Assembly (NCBI GenBank): GCA_016201205.1
Contig: JACQDF010000070.1
Span: 1-41,309 of the forward strand
DNA length: 41,309 nucleotides
DNA from: Acidobacteriota bacterium
GTDB taxonomy: Bacteria; Acidobacteriota; Terriglobia; Bryobacterales; Bryobacteraceae
Reading direction: 5' to 3'
Numbering within the stretch: the stretch's first letter is position 1; every line of letters begins with the position of its first letter. This document shows, piece after piece, positions 24,460 to 33,057 of this stretch. The notes under the pieces were generated by a model. The model was not told the DNA's origin. It made no database searches and was given only the letters and a program-made list of their open reading frames with translations. The position numbers were made by a program, and so were the translations under genes.

Positions 24460-26103
24460 CTACCCTGCCCCCGCCCCGCGCACCAGAAACAGCCCGCGAT
24501 TCGGCTTCTCCGCCTCCTCCTGTTCGCTCGACCGCGGCAGATACACCCGCACGCTCGTCCCGCCGTCCGGCGCGCTCTCGACGACCACACTGCCGCCGCA
24601 CTGCCGAGCCACTCCATACACCGTCGACAACCCCAGCCCCAGCCCTTTCGCTGCCTGCTTCGTCGTGTAGAACGGCTCAAACAAGTGCGCCCGCGCCCGC
24701 GCATCGATCCCGCTGCCGGTGTCCGTCGCCGTCAGCACGACATATTCGGCCGCTTCCAGATGCGCGATCCGCCTCGCTTCGCCCGCGTCCAGCGTCACTG
24801 CCGCCGTCTCCAACGAGAGCCTGCCGCCGGACGCCATCGCGTCCCGCGCATTCACTGCCAGATTGAGAATCACCTGCTCCATCCATCCGGGATCCGCCCG
24901 CACCGGCCCCAGATCCAGATCCAGAATCGTGCTCAACTGGATTCGCTCGCCCAGCAGCACCGCCAGCATGGGCTTGATCTGGTTGATCAGGTCGTTCAGG
25001 TGGAATACGCGCGCCCGCATGGGCTGCTTGCGTCCGAAAACAAGGAGCTGGCTCGCCAGCGCCGCTGCCCGGTCCCCCGCCTTCTTGATCTGCTCGACGT
25101 CGCGCCGCGCCGGATCCTGCTCTTGGAGCGAATTGAGCAGCAACTCGCTGTATCCAGTGATCGGTGTCAGCAGATCATTCAGTTGCTGTGCCAGCCCGCC
25201 TGCCAGCCGCTCGAGAGCTTCCATCGTCGCGGCGCCGCCGGATTCCACTCCTGGCGCCTCCGGCAGGCGCATCGCGGCCACCACCGCGTGCTCGGCCGGC
25301 GCATTCCCGGCCTCGATCGCCGCCATGACGGCGCACACCGGCGCCGATTCACCGCTCTTCAGACGCCACCGGGATTCGCCCTTCAGGCTGGTGTTGCCGG
25401 CAATCACTTGCGGGACGCTGGCCTTCGAGGCGGCCCACTCCTCCGGCTCCAGCAGCAGTTCCCAATAGTGGCGCCCCAGAGGCTCCTTGTCCCGGTAGCC
25501 GGATAACTCGAGAAACGCGCGGTTGTGCCTCACCACCTTGCCTTCCCGGTCCAGGACCAGCACCGGCGCACCCACCGATTCCAGCAGTCCAGCCAGGAAC
25601 TGCGCCTCGCCCGCGAGCCTCTCCGCCTCCTTTCGCCCGCTCACGTCGCGAGCCACTGCTTGAAACAGCCGCGGGCGGCTCCCCTCGATCTCAGTGAGCT
25701 GAAGATCGAGCATCAGGTAGACACCGTCCTGACGCTGCCCGGACACTTCCACGCCGATCCCCTGCGGCGTCTTGCGGGCCGCGTGCAGCGAATTCATTCC
25801 GTAGGTCGATGCTCCCCCACCCGATGCCGCTGGAATCAGCATGCTGATATGGCGCCCCACCACGTCCTGCGCCTGGTATCCGAACAGCCGCTCGCTCGCC
25901 TTGTTGAACGATCGCACGGTTCCTTTTTCATCCACCGTGAATACGGCGTCCGGCGCATCCAGCAACAGGCGCTTCAGCCGGGCCGCGTGGTCCCTGTGCT
26001 CCTCACGCAGCCTGCCGGCCAGGTGCATGCGCATCGCCCACGCCGGCAGACCGGCGGCAATCGCCAGAAGAATTCCAATGGTGAGAATGACCGGCCACTC
26101 CAT
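24460..26103 (-). CDS. PAS-domain histidine-kinase-like protein lacking phospho-acceptor His
   Basis: Membrane protein of 547 residues. It has one N-terminal TM (VILTIGILLAIAAGLPAW), a first PAS domain (LLDAPDAVFTVDEKGTVRSFNKASERLFGY), a second PAS domain (LLESVGAPVLVLDREGKVVRHNRAFLELSGY), a dimerisation helix and a HATPase domain. The H-box reads LAGGLAQQLNDLLTPITGY where the family has AHDFNN, so the acceptor His is Gln (codon CAG, 25188-25186). The ATP-binding boxes are intact: NLAVNARDAM (N), DTGSGID (G1), FEPFYTTK (F) and GLGLGLSTVYG (G2). The ATG at 26103 is preferred over an upstream TTG at 26118. The C-terminus ends abruptly after the kinase domain, and no response regulator is adjacent. 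Confidence 0.88.
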   Translation of the reverse strand: MEWPVILTIGILLAIAAGLPAWAMRMHLAGRLREEHRDHAARLKRLLLDAPDAVFTVDEKGTVRSFNKASERLFGYQAQDVVGRHISMLIPAASGGGASTYGMNSLHAARKTPQGIGVEVSGQRQDGVYLMLDLQLTEIEGSRPRLFQAVARDVSGRKEAERLAGEAQFLAGLLESVGAPVLVLDREGKVVRHNRAFLELSGYRDKEPLGRHYWELLLEPEEWAASKASVPQVIAGNTSLKGESRWRLKSGESAPVCAVMAAIEAGNAPAEHAVVAAMRLPEAPGVESGGAATMEALERLAGGLAQQLNDLLTPITGYSELLLNSLQEQDPARRDVEQIKKAGDRAAALASQLLVFGRKQPMRARVFHLNDLINQIKPMLAVLLGERIQLSTILDLDLGPVRADPGWMEQVILNLAVNARDAMASGGRLSLETAAVTLDAGEARRIAHLEAAEYVVLTATDTGSGIDARARAHLFEPFYTTKQAAKGLGLGLSTVYGVARQCGGSVVVESAPDGGTSVRVYLPRSSEQEEAEKPNRGLFLVRGAGAG

Positions 26104-26169
26104 ACGCGTCAGGAGCAAGATTAGCAGGGAGCGGTACGAACAGGCTAGACTTTCTGGCAGCGAAAGGTA

Positions 26170-26442
26170 CTACTTCCGTTCTGGTGGTACTGCTGTCTTC
26201 CGTCTCTTCAACTCCTCGATCACGCTCCCCACCAGCTCCTTGGCGTCATTCAGGCACTGGAGGACACCCTGGATGTCCATGGCGGGCTTGCCGGGCTGGC
26301 GGGCGCTCTGGCAGTACACGCCATGCTGGCCCACCATCACCAGCGCATCGGTCAGCAGATCCAGCGTCATGGCCAGGCGGCCTCGCTCGAGGCCCATCTG
26401 AAATTCCAGCCGCTCCAGCTCCTCGATCTTTTCTTTGGACAT
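26170..26442 (-). CDS. Small hypothetical helical protein
   Basis: Unrecognised protein of 90 residues: charged, largely alpha-helical, no signal peptide or membrane segment. It begins [28 protein letters not shown] and has a predicted amphipathic tail ([19 protein letters not shown]). The ATG at 26442 has a strong GAGGGGAG just upstream, although very close. It lies 66 bp before the kinase start on the same strand and may be co-transcribed with it. A coiled-coil partner role is possible but unsupported. Confidence 0.6.
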   Translation of the reverse strand: MSKEKIEELERLEFQMGLERGRLAMTLDLLTDALVMVGQHGVYCQSARQPGKPAMDIQGVLQCLNDAKELVGSVIEELKRRKTAVPPERK

Positions 26443-26470
26443 CTCCCCTCTTTTCGTGTTTGTCGAAGAG

Positions 26471-26476
26471 TACGAT
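26471..26476 (+). promoter_or_regulatory. -10-like box TACGAT before msrA remnant
   Basis: TACGAT lies exactly 6 nt before the GTG at 26483. This repeats the spacing seen at 15258 and 38245. Confidence 0.3.
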
Positions 26477-26482
26477 GATAGG

Positions 26483-26701
26483 GTGCATCGAGAGGAGACC
26501 GCAACTCTCGGGGGCGGCTGCTTCTGGTGCCTGGAAGCCGTCTACGACGACATGGAAGGTGTGCTGGCGGTCGAATTCGGCTACATGGGCGGACACACCG
26601 CCAAGCCCACCTATCAGCAGGTCTGCACAGACGCCACGGGACACGCCGAAGTCGTGCAAATCACTCTTGAGGAACTCGCTCGCACAACGCGCCGGGCCTA
26701 G
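26483..26701 (+). pseudogene. Truncated peptide methionine sulfoxide reductase A
   Basis: Only the first part of MsrA is present: 72 residues against a usual 160-210. It holds the catalytic motif [18 protein letters not shown], then [30 protein letters not shown], all canonical. The match then ends, and the sequence becomes ARTTRRA followed by a stop. The part that holds the dimethyl-sulfoxide-binding and recycling residues is missing, so the product is probably inactive. Bases after 26701 contain no continuation in any frame. Confidence 0.8.
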
Positions 26702-26960
26702 CCTGCCTAGGGGAGTGCCGCAAGGGCCTCGCCAATGTTCAATTGCCTTCCTGGAGCCATGCTGGCTATGCGGCATACGCACGAATGAATAAAGGGCCTT
26801 AGCTGCGGCCGTGTTCTCTTGCACAATACCGCTACTTCTCGCCGAAAGTCACAGGTTATTCAATCCGGGATGCACCCCGGAGGCAGAGCTGACTTCTGAC
26901 TTCCATATCCCAAAGGGATATCAAGGGCGGAGCCCGGGCGGAGCCCTTGGCTCGTTTGTA
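26702..26960. other. Non-coding stretch before TonB receptor
   Basis: No credible gene. It includes a perfect hairpin ATATCCC-AAA-GGGATAT (26905-26921) and an exact tandem duplication of GGGCGGAGCCC (26925-26935 and 26936-26946). Outer arms AAGGGC and GCCCTT enclose the duplication. Both elements lie within 60 bp upstream of the receptor -10 box. Confidence 0.5.
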
Positions 26961-26966
26961 TATAAT
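26961..26966 (+). promoter_or_regulatory. -10 box TATAAT for TonB receptor
   Basis: Perfect TATAAT 24 nt before the ATG at 26991. It is followed by a consensus ribosome binding site AAGGAGG (26978-26984) at a spacing of 6 nt, which fixes the start codon. Confidence 0.6.
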
Positions 26967-26990
26967 TGCTTCAGCACAAGGAGGCCCCCG

Positions 26991-29900
26991 ATGCTCTTTC
27001 TCCTGTGGGGGTTGGCCGGTCTTGCCCTGTGGGGTCAGGACCCGCGCGGCCACATCACGGGCCAAGTCACCGATTCCACCGGCGCTGCCGTCCCTCGGGC
27101 CACCATCCACATCACCAACCTCGGCACCAACGTGACCCACACGGCCATCAGCAACGTTCAGGGCGCTTACGAAGCGCTGTACCTGCTCGTGGGCCGGTAC
27201 CGCGTGACGGCGGAAATGCCCGGCTTCAAGACCTGGACGCGCCCGCAGGTCGAGCTTCGCATCGGAGACCGCCTGCGCCTGGATATCGCACTCGAAGTCG
27301 GCGCCGTCACCGAAAGCGTCGAGGTCACCGCCGAAGCGCCCGTGCTCGAAAGCACCTCGGGCAGCATCGGCCAGGTCCTCGACAGCCGCCATTTCGCCAA
27401 CATGCCCATTCGCAGCGGCAGCATCGCCTGGCTCTATGCAATGGCGCCGGCCACCGTGTTCACCGCCCTGCCCTACGACGGACCCTGGAACATCGCTCAG
27501 TCGTCTAACATCAGCGTGGCCGGCTCGCGCGCCGGCGGCGTCGATTTCAACGTGGACGGCGTCAGCAACAATTCCTACGACGGCCAGACCGCGTTCGTCC
27601 CTCCTCCCGATATGGTCCAGGAAGTCCGCATTGATACCACCAGCTTTGACGCCGCCATCGGGCACTCGACCGGCGCCTCGATCAACGTCAGCCTCAAATC
27701 CGGCGCCAACGCCCTGCACGGCACTCTTGGCGTCTTTGTGTCGAGCGGCCCCATGATGACGCGCAACTTCTTTACCAATGCGTTCATCTTCGATCCAACG
27801 ACAGGCCCCATCACGCCGGAAAAGATCAAAGCGAACACGCCGTCGACGCGCTGGCTGCGTTACAGCGCCGCCGTCGGAGGGCCGGTCTACCTGCCCAAGC
27901 TCTATAACGGGCGCAACCGCACCTTTTGGATGTTCGGCTACCAGAGCCACAACCGCCGCCGGCCGGTGGCGACGCAGGCCACCGTGCCCGATGAAGCGCA
28001 ACGGCGAGGTGATTTTTCAAGCCTGCTCGCGCTAGGCCAGCTCTATCAGATCTATGACCCATTCACCACCCGGCCTTCCGGCGCGTCGCGTTTCCAGCGC
28101 CAGCCGCTTCCGGCAAACATGATCCCCGCCAGCCGTATCGACTCCGGGGCGCGCGCCTTCCTCAAGTACTTTCCGCAGCCCAATACCGCCGGCACGCGGG
28201 ACGGCCTGAACAACTACTCGCGCACCCGCCAGGATTCGCAGGATCTCTACCAGCCTATCGCCCGCCTGGACCACAACTTCTCCGATCGCAATCGGATCTT
28301 TGCCCGCTACTCGCACTCGGACTTCACTGGCCGCTTCGATCATTTGATCGAGGGCAGCAAAGCGCGCGGGCGTCTTCGCCAGCGTCCTCACCGCGGCATC
28401 GCACTCGACGACGTCGTCACCCTGACTCCGCGTCTGGTGCTGGACGCGCGCTACGGCCTCACCTGGTTCCGCGAGTGGGAGTCGTTTGTGAACATGGGCT
28501 GGGACCTCAAGGAGTTCGGCTTCCCGGACAGCCTCGTCCGGCAACTGGATCCATCCGGGATCAGCTTTCCGCAAGTCTCCGTCAGCGGGTTGTTGCAGCT
28601 TGGCAACAACGGCGGTTTCCAGCGGACCAACTATTCGCACTCGTTGCTCACCATACTCAACTGGAGCCGCGGGAACCACAGCCTGAAGTTCGGCTTTGAC
28701 GGCCGCCTGCTGTTGGAGAACAACAAGACGTACGGCAACCTGGCGCCGGCGCTGAATTTTGCCGAAACGTACACCCGCGGGCCGCTGGACAACTCGCCGG
28801 TCGCCCCCAACTGGCAGAGCCTGGCGAGCTTCCTGTTCGGCATCCCCACCGGAGGCGGCGTCGATCTGAACGATTCGCGCGCCGAGCGGAGCACTTTCTA
28901 CTCCGGCTTCGTACAGGACGACTGGCGGATCCGGCGCACGCTGACGCTGAACCTGGGCTTGCGCTGGGAATTCGAAGGCCCCATCCGGGAGCGCTTCGAC
29001 CGCTCGAGCCGCGACATCGACCTGGCCACCGCCAACCCGATTGAGGCGCAGGCGCGAGCCAATTACGCCCTTAGCCCGATTCCTGAAATCCCGGCGCAGG
29101 CATTTCGCACCATCGGCGGGATCACGTTCGTGGGACGCAATGGCCTGCCGCGAACGCTTCGCGATGCGGATGATCGCGCCTGGATGCCGCGCATCGGCTT
29201 CGCCTGGCAGTTGCATCCTCGCGTCGTCGCCCGAGGCGGCTATGGCATCTTCTTCGGCCTGCTGGGAGCGGAGTTCGATGACGTGGCCCAACCAGGCTTC
29301 AATCAACGCACACAGGTGGTCTCTTCGCTTGACAACGGCCAAACCTACGTCGCCTCGATTTCCAATCCGTTCCCCGGCGGCCTCGACCAGCCGCCGGGCG
29401 CCTCGAGCGGTCTGCGTACGTTTCTGGGCCGCACCCCGGGATTCTTCGCTTCCGACGGTCGCCGGCCCTATACGCAACGCTGGAGCTACAGCATGCAGTG
29501 GGAAGTGGCGAAGCGCTCGGTGTTCGAGGTGGGCTACATCGGCTCGCGCTCGACGCGCATGCGGGTCAGCTCGAATATGAATCCCGTGCCGCGCCAGTAC
29601 CTGAGCACGTCCTCCGTCCGCGATCAGGCCACCATCGATTACCTCTCGGCGCGCGTCGGCAATCCGTTCCGCGCCATCGCAGGCTTCGAGGGCACTGCGT
29701 TCTTCGGGGGCGCCAATACTTCGCGGTCGCAGTTGCTCCGGCCGTACCCGCACTTTGGCGAGTTGAACACCGGACTGCCGGCCGGCGCCGCCTGGTACCA
29801 CGCGCTCACCGCCCGCTACGAGCGCCGCTTTCACAAAGGCTTCCTCTTCCAGGCCAATTACACCTGGTCGCGGAGCATGCAGTCGATCGCCTATCGCGAG

Positions 29901-30473
29901 GACACCGATGCGATTCCGGAGCATGTGCTGTCGGATCTCGACCGGCCGCACAGGCTCGCCGTTGCCGCCATGTACGAGCTGCCTTTCGGCCGCGGCAAGC
30001 CATTCGCCGCTCACCTCAATCCGGCGCTCGAGCACATCATCGGCGGCTGGCAGGTCCAGACGGTGATTCAAAGCCAGAGCGGGCCGGGGCTTGGATTCGG
30101 CAACGTGATTTATCGCGGCTCATGGGATCAACTGCCGACGCCCGACCGGTCCGTCGAGGGTTGGTTCCGCACGGACTTGTTCGAGCGCGATCCGCAGAAG
30201 CAGCTTGGCAATAACATCCGCACCTTCCCGACGCGGCTGGCGGCCGTCCGGGGGGACGGCATCAACGTCTGGGACATTTCGCTCCACAAGAATTTCCGCT
30301 TGTGGGAGCATCTGACGGCGCAGCTTCGCGGAGAGGCGGAAGGCGCGATGAACCATCCCAACTTCTCGCCGCCCAACGTGAATCCGTCATCCACGCTGTT
30401 TGGCCGGGTCACCTCGACGCAGACCGGGCAGGAAGAGCGTCGCATCTTCGCCGGTTTGAAGCTGCTGTTTTGA
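26991..30473 (+). CDS. TonB-dependent receptor, Oar-like with carboxypeptidase-regulatory domain
   Basis: Outer-membrane receptor of 1160 residues. A signal peptide (MLFLLWGLAGLALWGQ) is followed by a carboxypeptidase-regulatory-like beta-sandwich at about 20-100 (GQVTDSTGAAVPRATI, GRYRVTAEMPGF), a plug region (GGVDFNVDGVSNNSYDGQ), then a long barrel rich in aromatic strands (HSLKFGFDGRLLLENN, LGLRWEFEGPIRERFDRSS, ANYTWSRSM) ending FAGLKLLF with a terminal Phe. An in-frame start at 26811 exists, but the AAGGAGG site fixes 26991. This is the SusC-like class that imports oligosaccharides or other large ligands with TonB energy. It is followed after 16 bp by a secreted protein probably in the same transcript. 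Confidence 0.93.
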   Translation: MLFLLWGLAGLALWGQDPRGHITGQVTDSTGAAVPRATIHITNLGTNVTHTAISNVQGAYEALYLLVGRYRVTAEMPGFKTWTRPQVELRIGDRLRLDIALEVGAVTESVEVTAEAPVLESTSGSIGQVLDSRHFANMPIRSGSIAWLYAMAPATVFTALPYDGPWNIAQSSNISVAGSRAGGVDFNVDGVSNNSYDGQTAFVPPPDMVQEVRIDTTSFDAAIGHSTGASINVSLKSGANALHGTLGVFVSSGPMMTRNFFTNAFIFDPTTGPITPEKIKANTPSTRWLRYSAAVGGPVYLPKLYNGRNRTFWMFGYQSHNRRRPVATQATVPDEAQRRGDFSSLLALGQLYQIYDPFTTRPSGASRFQRQPLPANMIPASRIDSGARAFLKYFPQPNTAGTRDGLNNYSRTRQDSQDLYQPIARLDHNFSDRNRIFARYSHSDFTGRFDHLIEGSKARGRLRQRPHRGIALDDVVTLTPRLVLDARYGLTWFREWESFVNMGWDLKEFGFPDSLVRQLDPSGISFPQVSVSGLLQLGNNGGFQRTNYSHSLLTILNWSRGNHSLKFGFDGRLLLENNKTYGNLAPALNFAETYTRGPLDNSPVAPNWQSLASFLFGIPTGGGVDLNDSRAERSTFYSGFVQDDWRIRRTLTLNLGLRWEFEGPIRERFDRSSRDIDLATANPIEAQARANYALSPIPEIPAQAFRTIGGITFVGRNGLPRTLRDADDRAWMPRIGFAWQLHPRVVARGGYGIFFGLLGAEFDDVAQPGFNQRTQVVSSLDNGQTYVASISNPFPGGLDQPPGASSGLRTFLGRTPGFFASDGRRPYTQRWSYSMQWEVAKRSVFEVGYIGSRSTRMRVSSNMNPVPRQYLSTSSVRDQATIDYLSARVGNPFRAIAGFEGTAFFGGANTSRSQLLRPYPHFGELNTGLPAGAAWYHALTARYERRFHKGFLFQANYTWSRSMQSIAYREDTDAIPEHVLSDLDRPHRLAVAAMYELPFGRGKPFAAHLNPALEHIIGGWQVQTVIQSQSGPGLGFGNVIYRGSWDQLPTPDRSVEGWFRTDLFERDPQKQLGNNIRTFPTRLAAVRGDGINVWDISLHKNFRLWEHLTAQLRGEAEGAMNHPNFSPPNVNPSSTLFGRVTSTQTGQEERRIFAGLKLLF

Positions 30474-30489
30474 TCATCCGGGAGCCGTC

Positions 30490-32352
30490 ATGCATTGGAT
30501 GCGTTCCGTTATCTCGCTGGCGCTTCTGGCGACAGCCTCAAGTCCCGCCCAGGTCAGAATCGATGTTGAAACGCCGATGAGCCCGCCAGTCTGGGCGCTG
30601 CTCGAGCGCGAGCTGCTCCGGGCCAGCTCCTCTGCCTGCGAGCGATTCGCCTTCAGGTATCTCGACGATCGCGGATACCTGCTGCACACGCCCCGCTGGG
30701 GCACCCTCGACGGCCCGGACGACGCCATCGAGACCTTCCACAACTGGACCCTGCTGCATGCCCTTGGCGGATCGGATTCCGTCCTCCTCCTCTTCAAGAG
30801 AGCGCTCGACGGCCACTATCGCCAGTACAAGGAACTGCGCACCTCGCTGACCGAACTGGCCAGGGACGGCGCCTATTACAAGGAATTCATTACCCAGTCT
30901 GACTGGTTTCACACCGGCGAGGGCATGCGCGGCATCATGCTCGAGGGGCTGTCCGGCCCGGCGGACGAAATTCTGATCGCCCGCATGAGGCGCTTCGCGG
31001 GGCTGTATATGAACGAAGATCCGGAAGCGCCCAACTACGACGCCCAACACAAAATCATCCGCAGCCTGTGGACCGGCAGCAGAGGCCCCATGCTGCGCAA
31101 AGCCACAACCTACGACTGGGTTGGCGACCCGGTGCGGGGCCGGTTCCACCTGCTTCACAACCGGGCCGGACGCCGCCAGATACTCGACTTGGAGCAGAAC
31201 TATCCGCGCATGCTCGCCCATTGCGCTGAGTATCTCGACAGCGTTGGCGACCATCCGCTCAATCTGGCCGCTACCGGCCTCGCCGTGAACGCTTTCGCCC
31301 TGACCGGCGAGAAGAAGTACAAGGACTGGGCGGTCGAGTACGTCACTGCCTGGAAGCAACGCATCGAGGCGAACGGAGGCAACATCCCCACCAACATCGG
31401 TCTGGACGGCTCGATTGGCGGCGAATACGGGGGCCGATGGTATAAGGGCACCTATGGCTGGAATTTCACGATCTTCGACGGCGAGATCGAAGAGACCGCC
31501 CACCGCAATTCCTTCGCTGCCGGCGCCTGGCCCGGCTTTGCCAATGCCTACCTGCTGACGGGCGATCCGGGCTTCCTGGCACCACTCCGCCGCCAGATGG
31601 ACAATCTCTACGCGCAAAAAAAGATCGTCAATGGCTGCGAGATGCTGCCTCAGATGTACGGCGATCCGCGAGGGTACAAATACACCGGCCGCGAGGAGTG
31701 GTACAACTACACGCCGAATCTGCTTCTGGACCGGCTGACGGAAATCTACATGTGGTCCGGCGACCGCAAAGATCTGGAGCGGCTGCCGAAAACCGGCTGG
31801 ATCGGTTACCTGGAGGGACAGGACCCGTCGTATCCGGAAAAAGCGCTGCGTCAGGACCTCGATCAGGTGCGCCGCCGGGTCGAGGAGATGAACCGCGATG
31901 CCACCACCGCCGATACCCGCCTTGCCGACTACCTGATGGCGTTCAATCCGGCGGCCACCGACGCGCTCTCCAGGCTGACATTGGGCTGTTTTCTGGGCGG
32001 CAACATCTGGTCGCTGCACGCACGCGTACGCTACTTCGACCCGGCGCGCCGGCGCGCCGGCTTACCGCCGGATGTCGCCGCGCTGGTGGAAAAGATCTCA
32101 CCCGATGCGGTGACGCTGACGCTGGTGAACACAAACCAGGTCGAGGCCCGCGAAGTGATCATCCAGGGAGGCGGCTATGCCGAGCACCAGCTTCAGGCGA
32201 TCGATCTCGGCGGCCGGAACATTCCGGTCCATGGCTCCTGGTTCCGCGCCGTGCTGAGGCCGGCCGCCGGCGGGCGTCTTGCGATCACCATGAAGCGGTA
32301 CGCGAATGCGCCCACGCTCTCGTTTCCATGGGATCGCGGCGGGACGCGTTAG
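30490..32352 (+). CDS. Secreted protein of unknown function, alpha/alpha-toroid-like
   Basis: Protein of 620 residues with a signal peptide ending SSPAQ. It does not match a family I can name. The body is helix-rich with repeated aromatic/Gly motifs typical of alpha/alpha six-hairpin glycoside-hydrolase-like folds: TFHNWTLLHALGG, YNYTPNLLLDRLTEIYMWSGD, NPAATDALSRLTLGCFLGGNIW, GAWPGFANAYLLTGD. A beta-rich tail (VTLTLVNTNQVEAREVIIQGGGYAEHQLQAI) follows. It starts 16 bp after the TonB receptor, so it may be a periplasmic or surface enzyme acting on the imported ligand. Fold assignment is an inference only. Confidence 0.7.
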   Translation: MHWMRSVISLALLATASSPAQVRIDVETPMSPPVWALLERELLRASSSACERFAFRYLDDRGYLLHTPRWGTLDGPDDAIETFHNWTLLHALGGSDSVLLLFKRALDGHYRQYKELRTSLTELARDGAYYKEFITQSDWFHTGEGMRGIMLEGLSGPADEILIARMRRFAGLYMNEDPEAPNYDAQHKIIRSLWTGSRGPMLRKATTYDWVGDPVRGRFHLLHNRAGRRQILDLEQNYPRMLAHCAEYLDSVGDHPLNLAATGLAVNAFALTGEKKYKDWAVEYVTAWKQRIEANGGNIPTNIGLDGSIGGEYGGRWYKGTYGWNFTIFDGEIEETAHRNSFAAGAWPGFANAYLLTGDPGFLAPLRRQMDNLYAQKKIVNGCEMLPQMYGDPRGYKYTGREEWYNYTPNLLLDRLTEIYMWSGDRKDLERLPKTGWIGYLEGQDPSYPEKALRQDLDQVRRRVEEMNRDATTADTRLADYLMAFNPAATDALSRLTLGCFLGGNIWSLHARVRYFDPARRRAGLPPDVAALVEKISPDAVTLTLVNTNQVEAREVIIQGGGYAEHQLQAIDLGGRNIPVHGSWFRAVLRPAAGGRLAITMKRYANAPTLSFPWDRGGTR

Positions 32353-32371
32353 CTGGCTTCGACGCTCCGGC

Positions 32372-32377
32372 TATAAT
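32372..32377 (+). promoter_or_regulatory. -10 box TATAAT for modB operon
   Basis: Perfect TATAAT (GCTATAATG context) 11 nt before the ATG at 32389, so the expected leader is about 5 nt and no ribosome binding site is visible. It suggests the operon has its own promoter separate from the upstream gene. Confidence 0.6.
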
Positions 32378-32388
32378 GTGATGTTCCG

Positions 32389-33057
32389 ATGGCGATCGAC
32401 TGGTTTCCGCTGTGGCTCAGCTTGCGCGTCGCTGCCCTCTCCACTCTGATCGCGGTTGCTCTCGGGCTGTGGATCGCCTACTGGCTCGCTTGTCGTGAAT
32501 TCCGCGGCAAAGCGGCGCTGGACGGTTTGGTCGCGCTGCCGCTGGTTCTGCCGCCGACGGTGCTGGGCTACTACCTGCTCGTCGTACTGGGGCAATCGGG
32601 TCCGATCGGCAGGATGTATGAAGCGGTCACCGGCTCGCCGCTGGTTTTTAGCTGGCAGGCGGCGGTGGTGGCGGCGCTCTTTTACTCGCTTCCTTTGCTG
32701 GTGAGATCGGCGCGGGCGGCGCTGGAAAGCGTGCATCCCGATTACGCCCGGGCGGCGCAAAGCCTCGGCGTTTCCGAGCGGCGCATCTTTTTCCGAATCA
32801 CTCTGCCGCTGGCATGGCGGCCGCTGCTGGCCGCAGCCGTGGTCGCTTTCGCAAGGTCGCTTGGCGATTTTGGCGTCACCCTCATGATCGCCGGCAACAT
32901 CCCCGGGCGAACGCAGACGGTCACCGTGGCTGTCTATGACGCCGTCCAGGCAGGCAACGGAGCGCTTGCGCGGACACTGGTGGTGATCATCTCGGCGGTC
33001 ACGCTGGCCAGTCTCTGGATCGCCGGCCGCCTCTCGCCCCGGCAGGCCTTGCCATGA
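32389..33057 (+). CDS. ModB, molybdate ABC transporter permease
   Basis: Inner-membrane permease of 222 residues with about five TM segments (LRVAALSTLIAVALGLWIAYWLA at the start, TLVVIISAVTLASLWIA at the end). The cytoplasmic EAA loop reads ARAAQSLGVSERRIFFRITLPLAW. SLGDFGVTLMIAGNIPGRTQT is the characteristic ModB block. It would form the channel for molybdate uptake with ModC. It is the first gene of a five-gene operon, with a -10 box very close to its start. The periplasmic molybdate-binding protein ModA is not encoded nearby. Confidence 0.94.
   Translation: MAIDWFPLWLSLRVAALSTLIAVALGLWIAYWLACREFRGKAALDGLVALPLVLPPTVLGYYLLVVLGQSGPIGRMYEAVTGSPLVFSWQAAVVAALFYSLPLLVRSARAALESVHPDYARAAQSLGVSERRIFFRITLPLAWRPLLAAAVVAFARSLGDFGVTLMIAGNIPGRTQTVTVAVYDAVQAGNGALARTLVVIISAVTLASLWIAGRLSPRQALP

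Noticed and set aside
24460..24520. Receiver-domain start at the end of the kinase
   Set aside because: The last residues (GLFLVRGAGAG) lack the acidic pair and length of a receiver domain; it is only a tail.
26734..26787. Small peptide from ATG 26734
   Set aside because: Only 17 codons, no ribosome binding site and no homology; treated as non-coding.
28032..30071. 679-codon minus-strand open frame
   Set aside because: It is antisense to the TonB receptor, with a composition typical of shadow frames.
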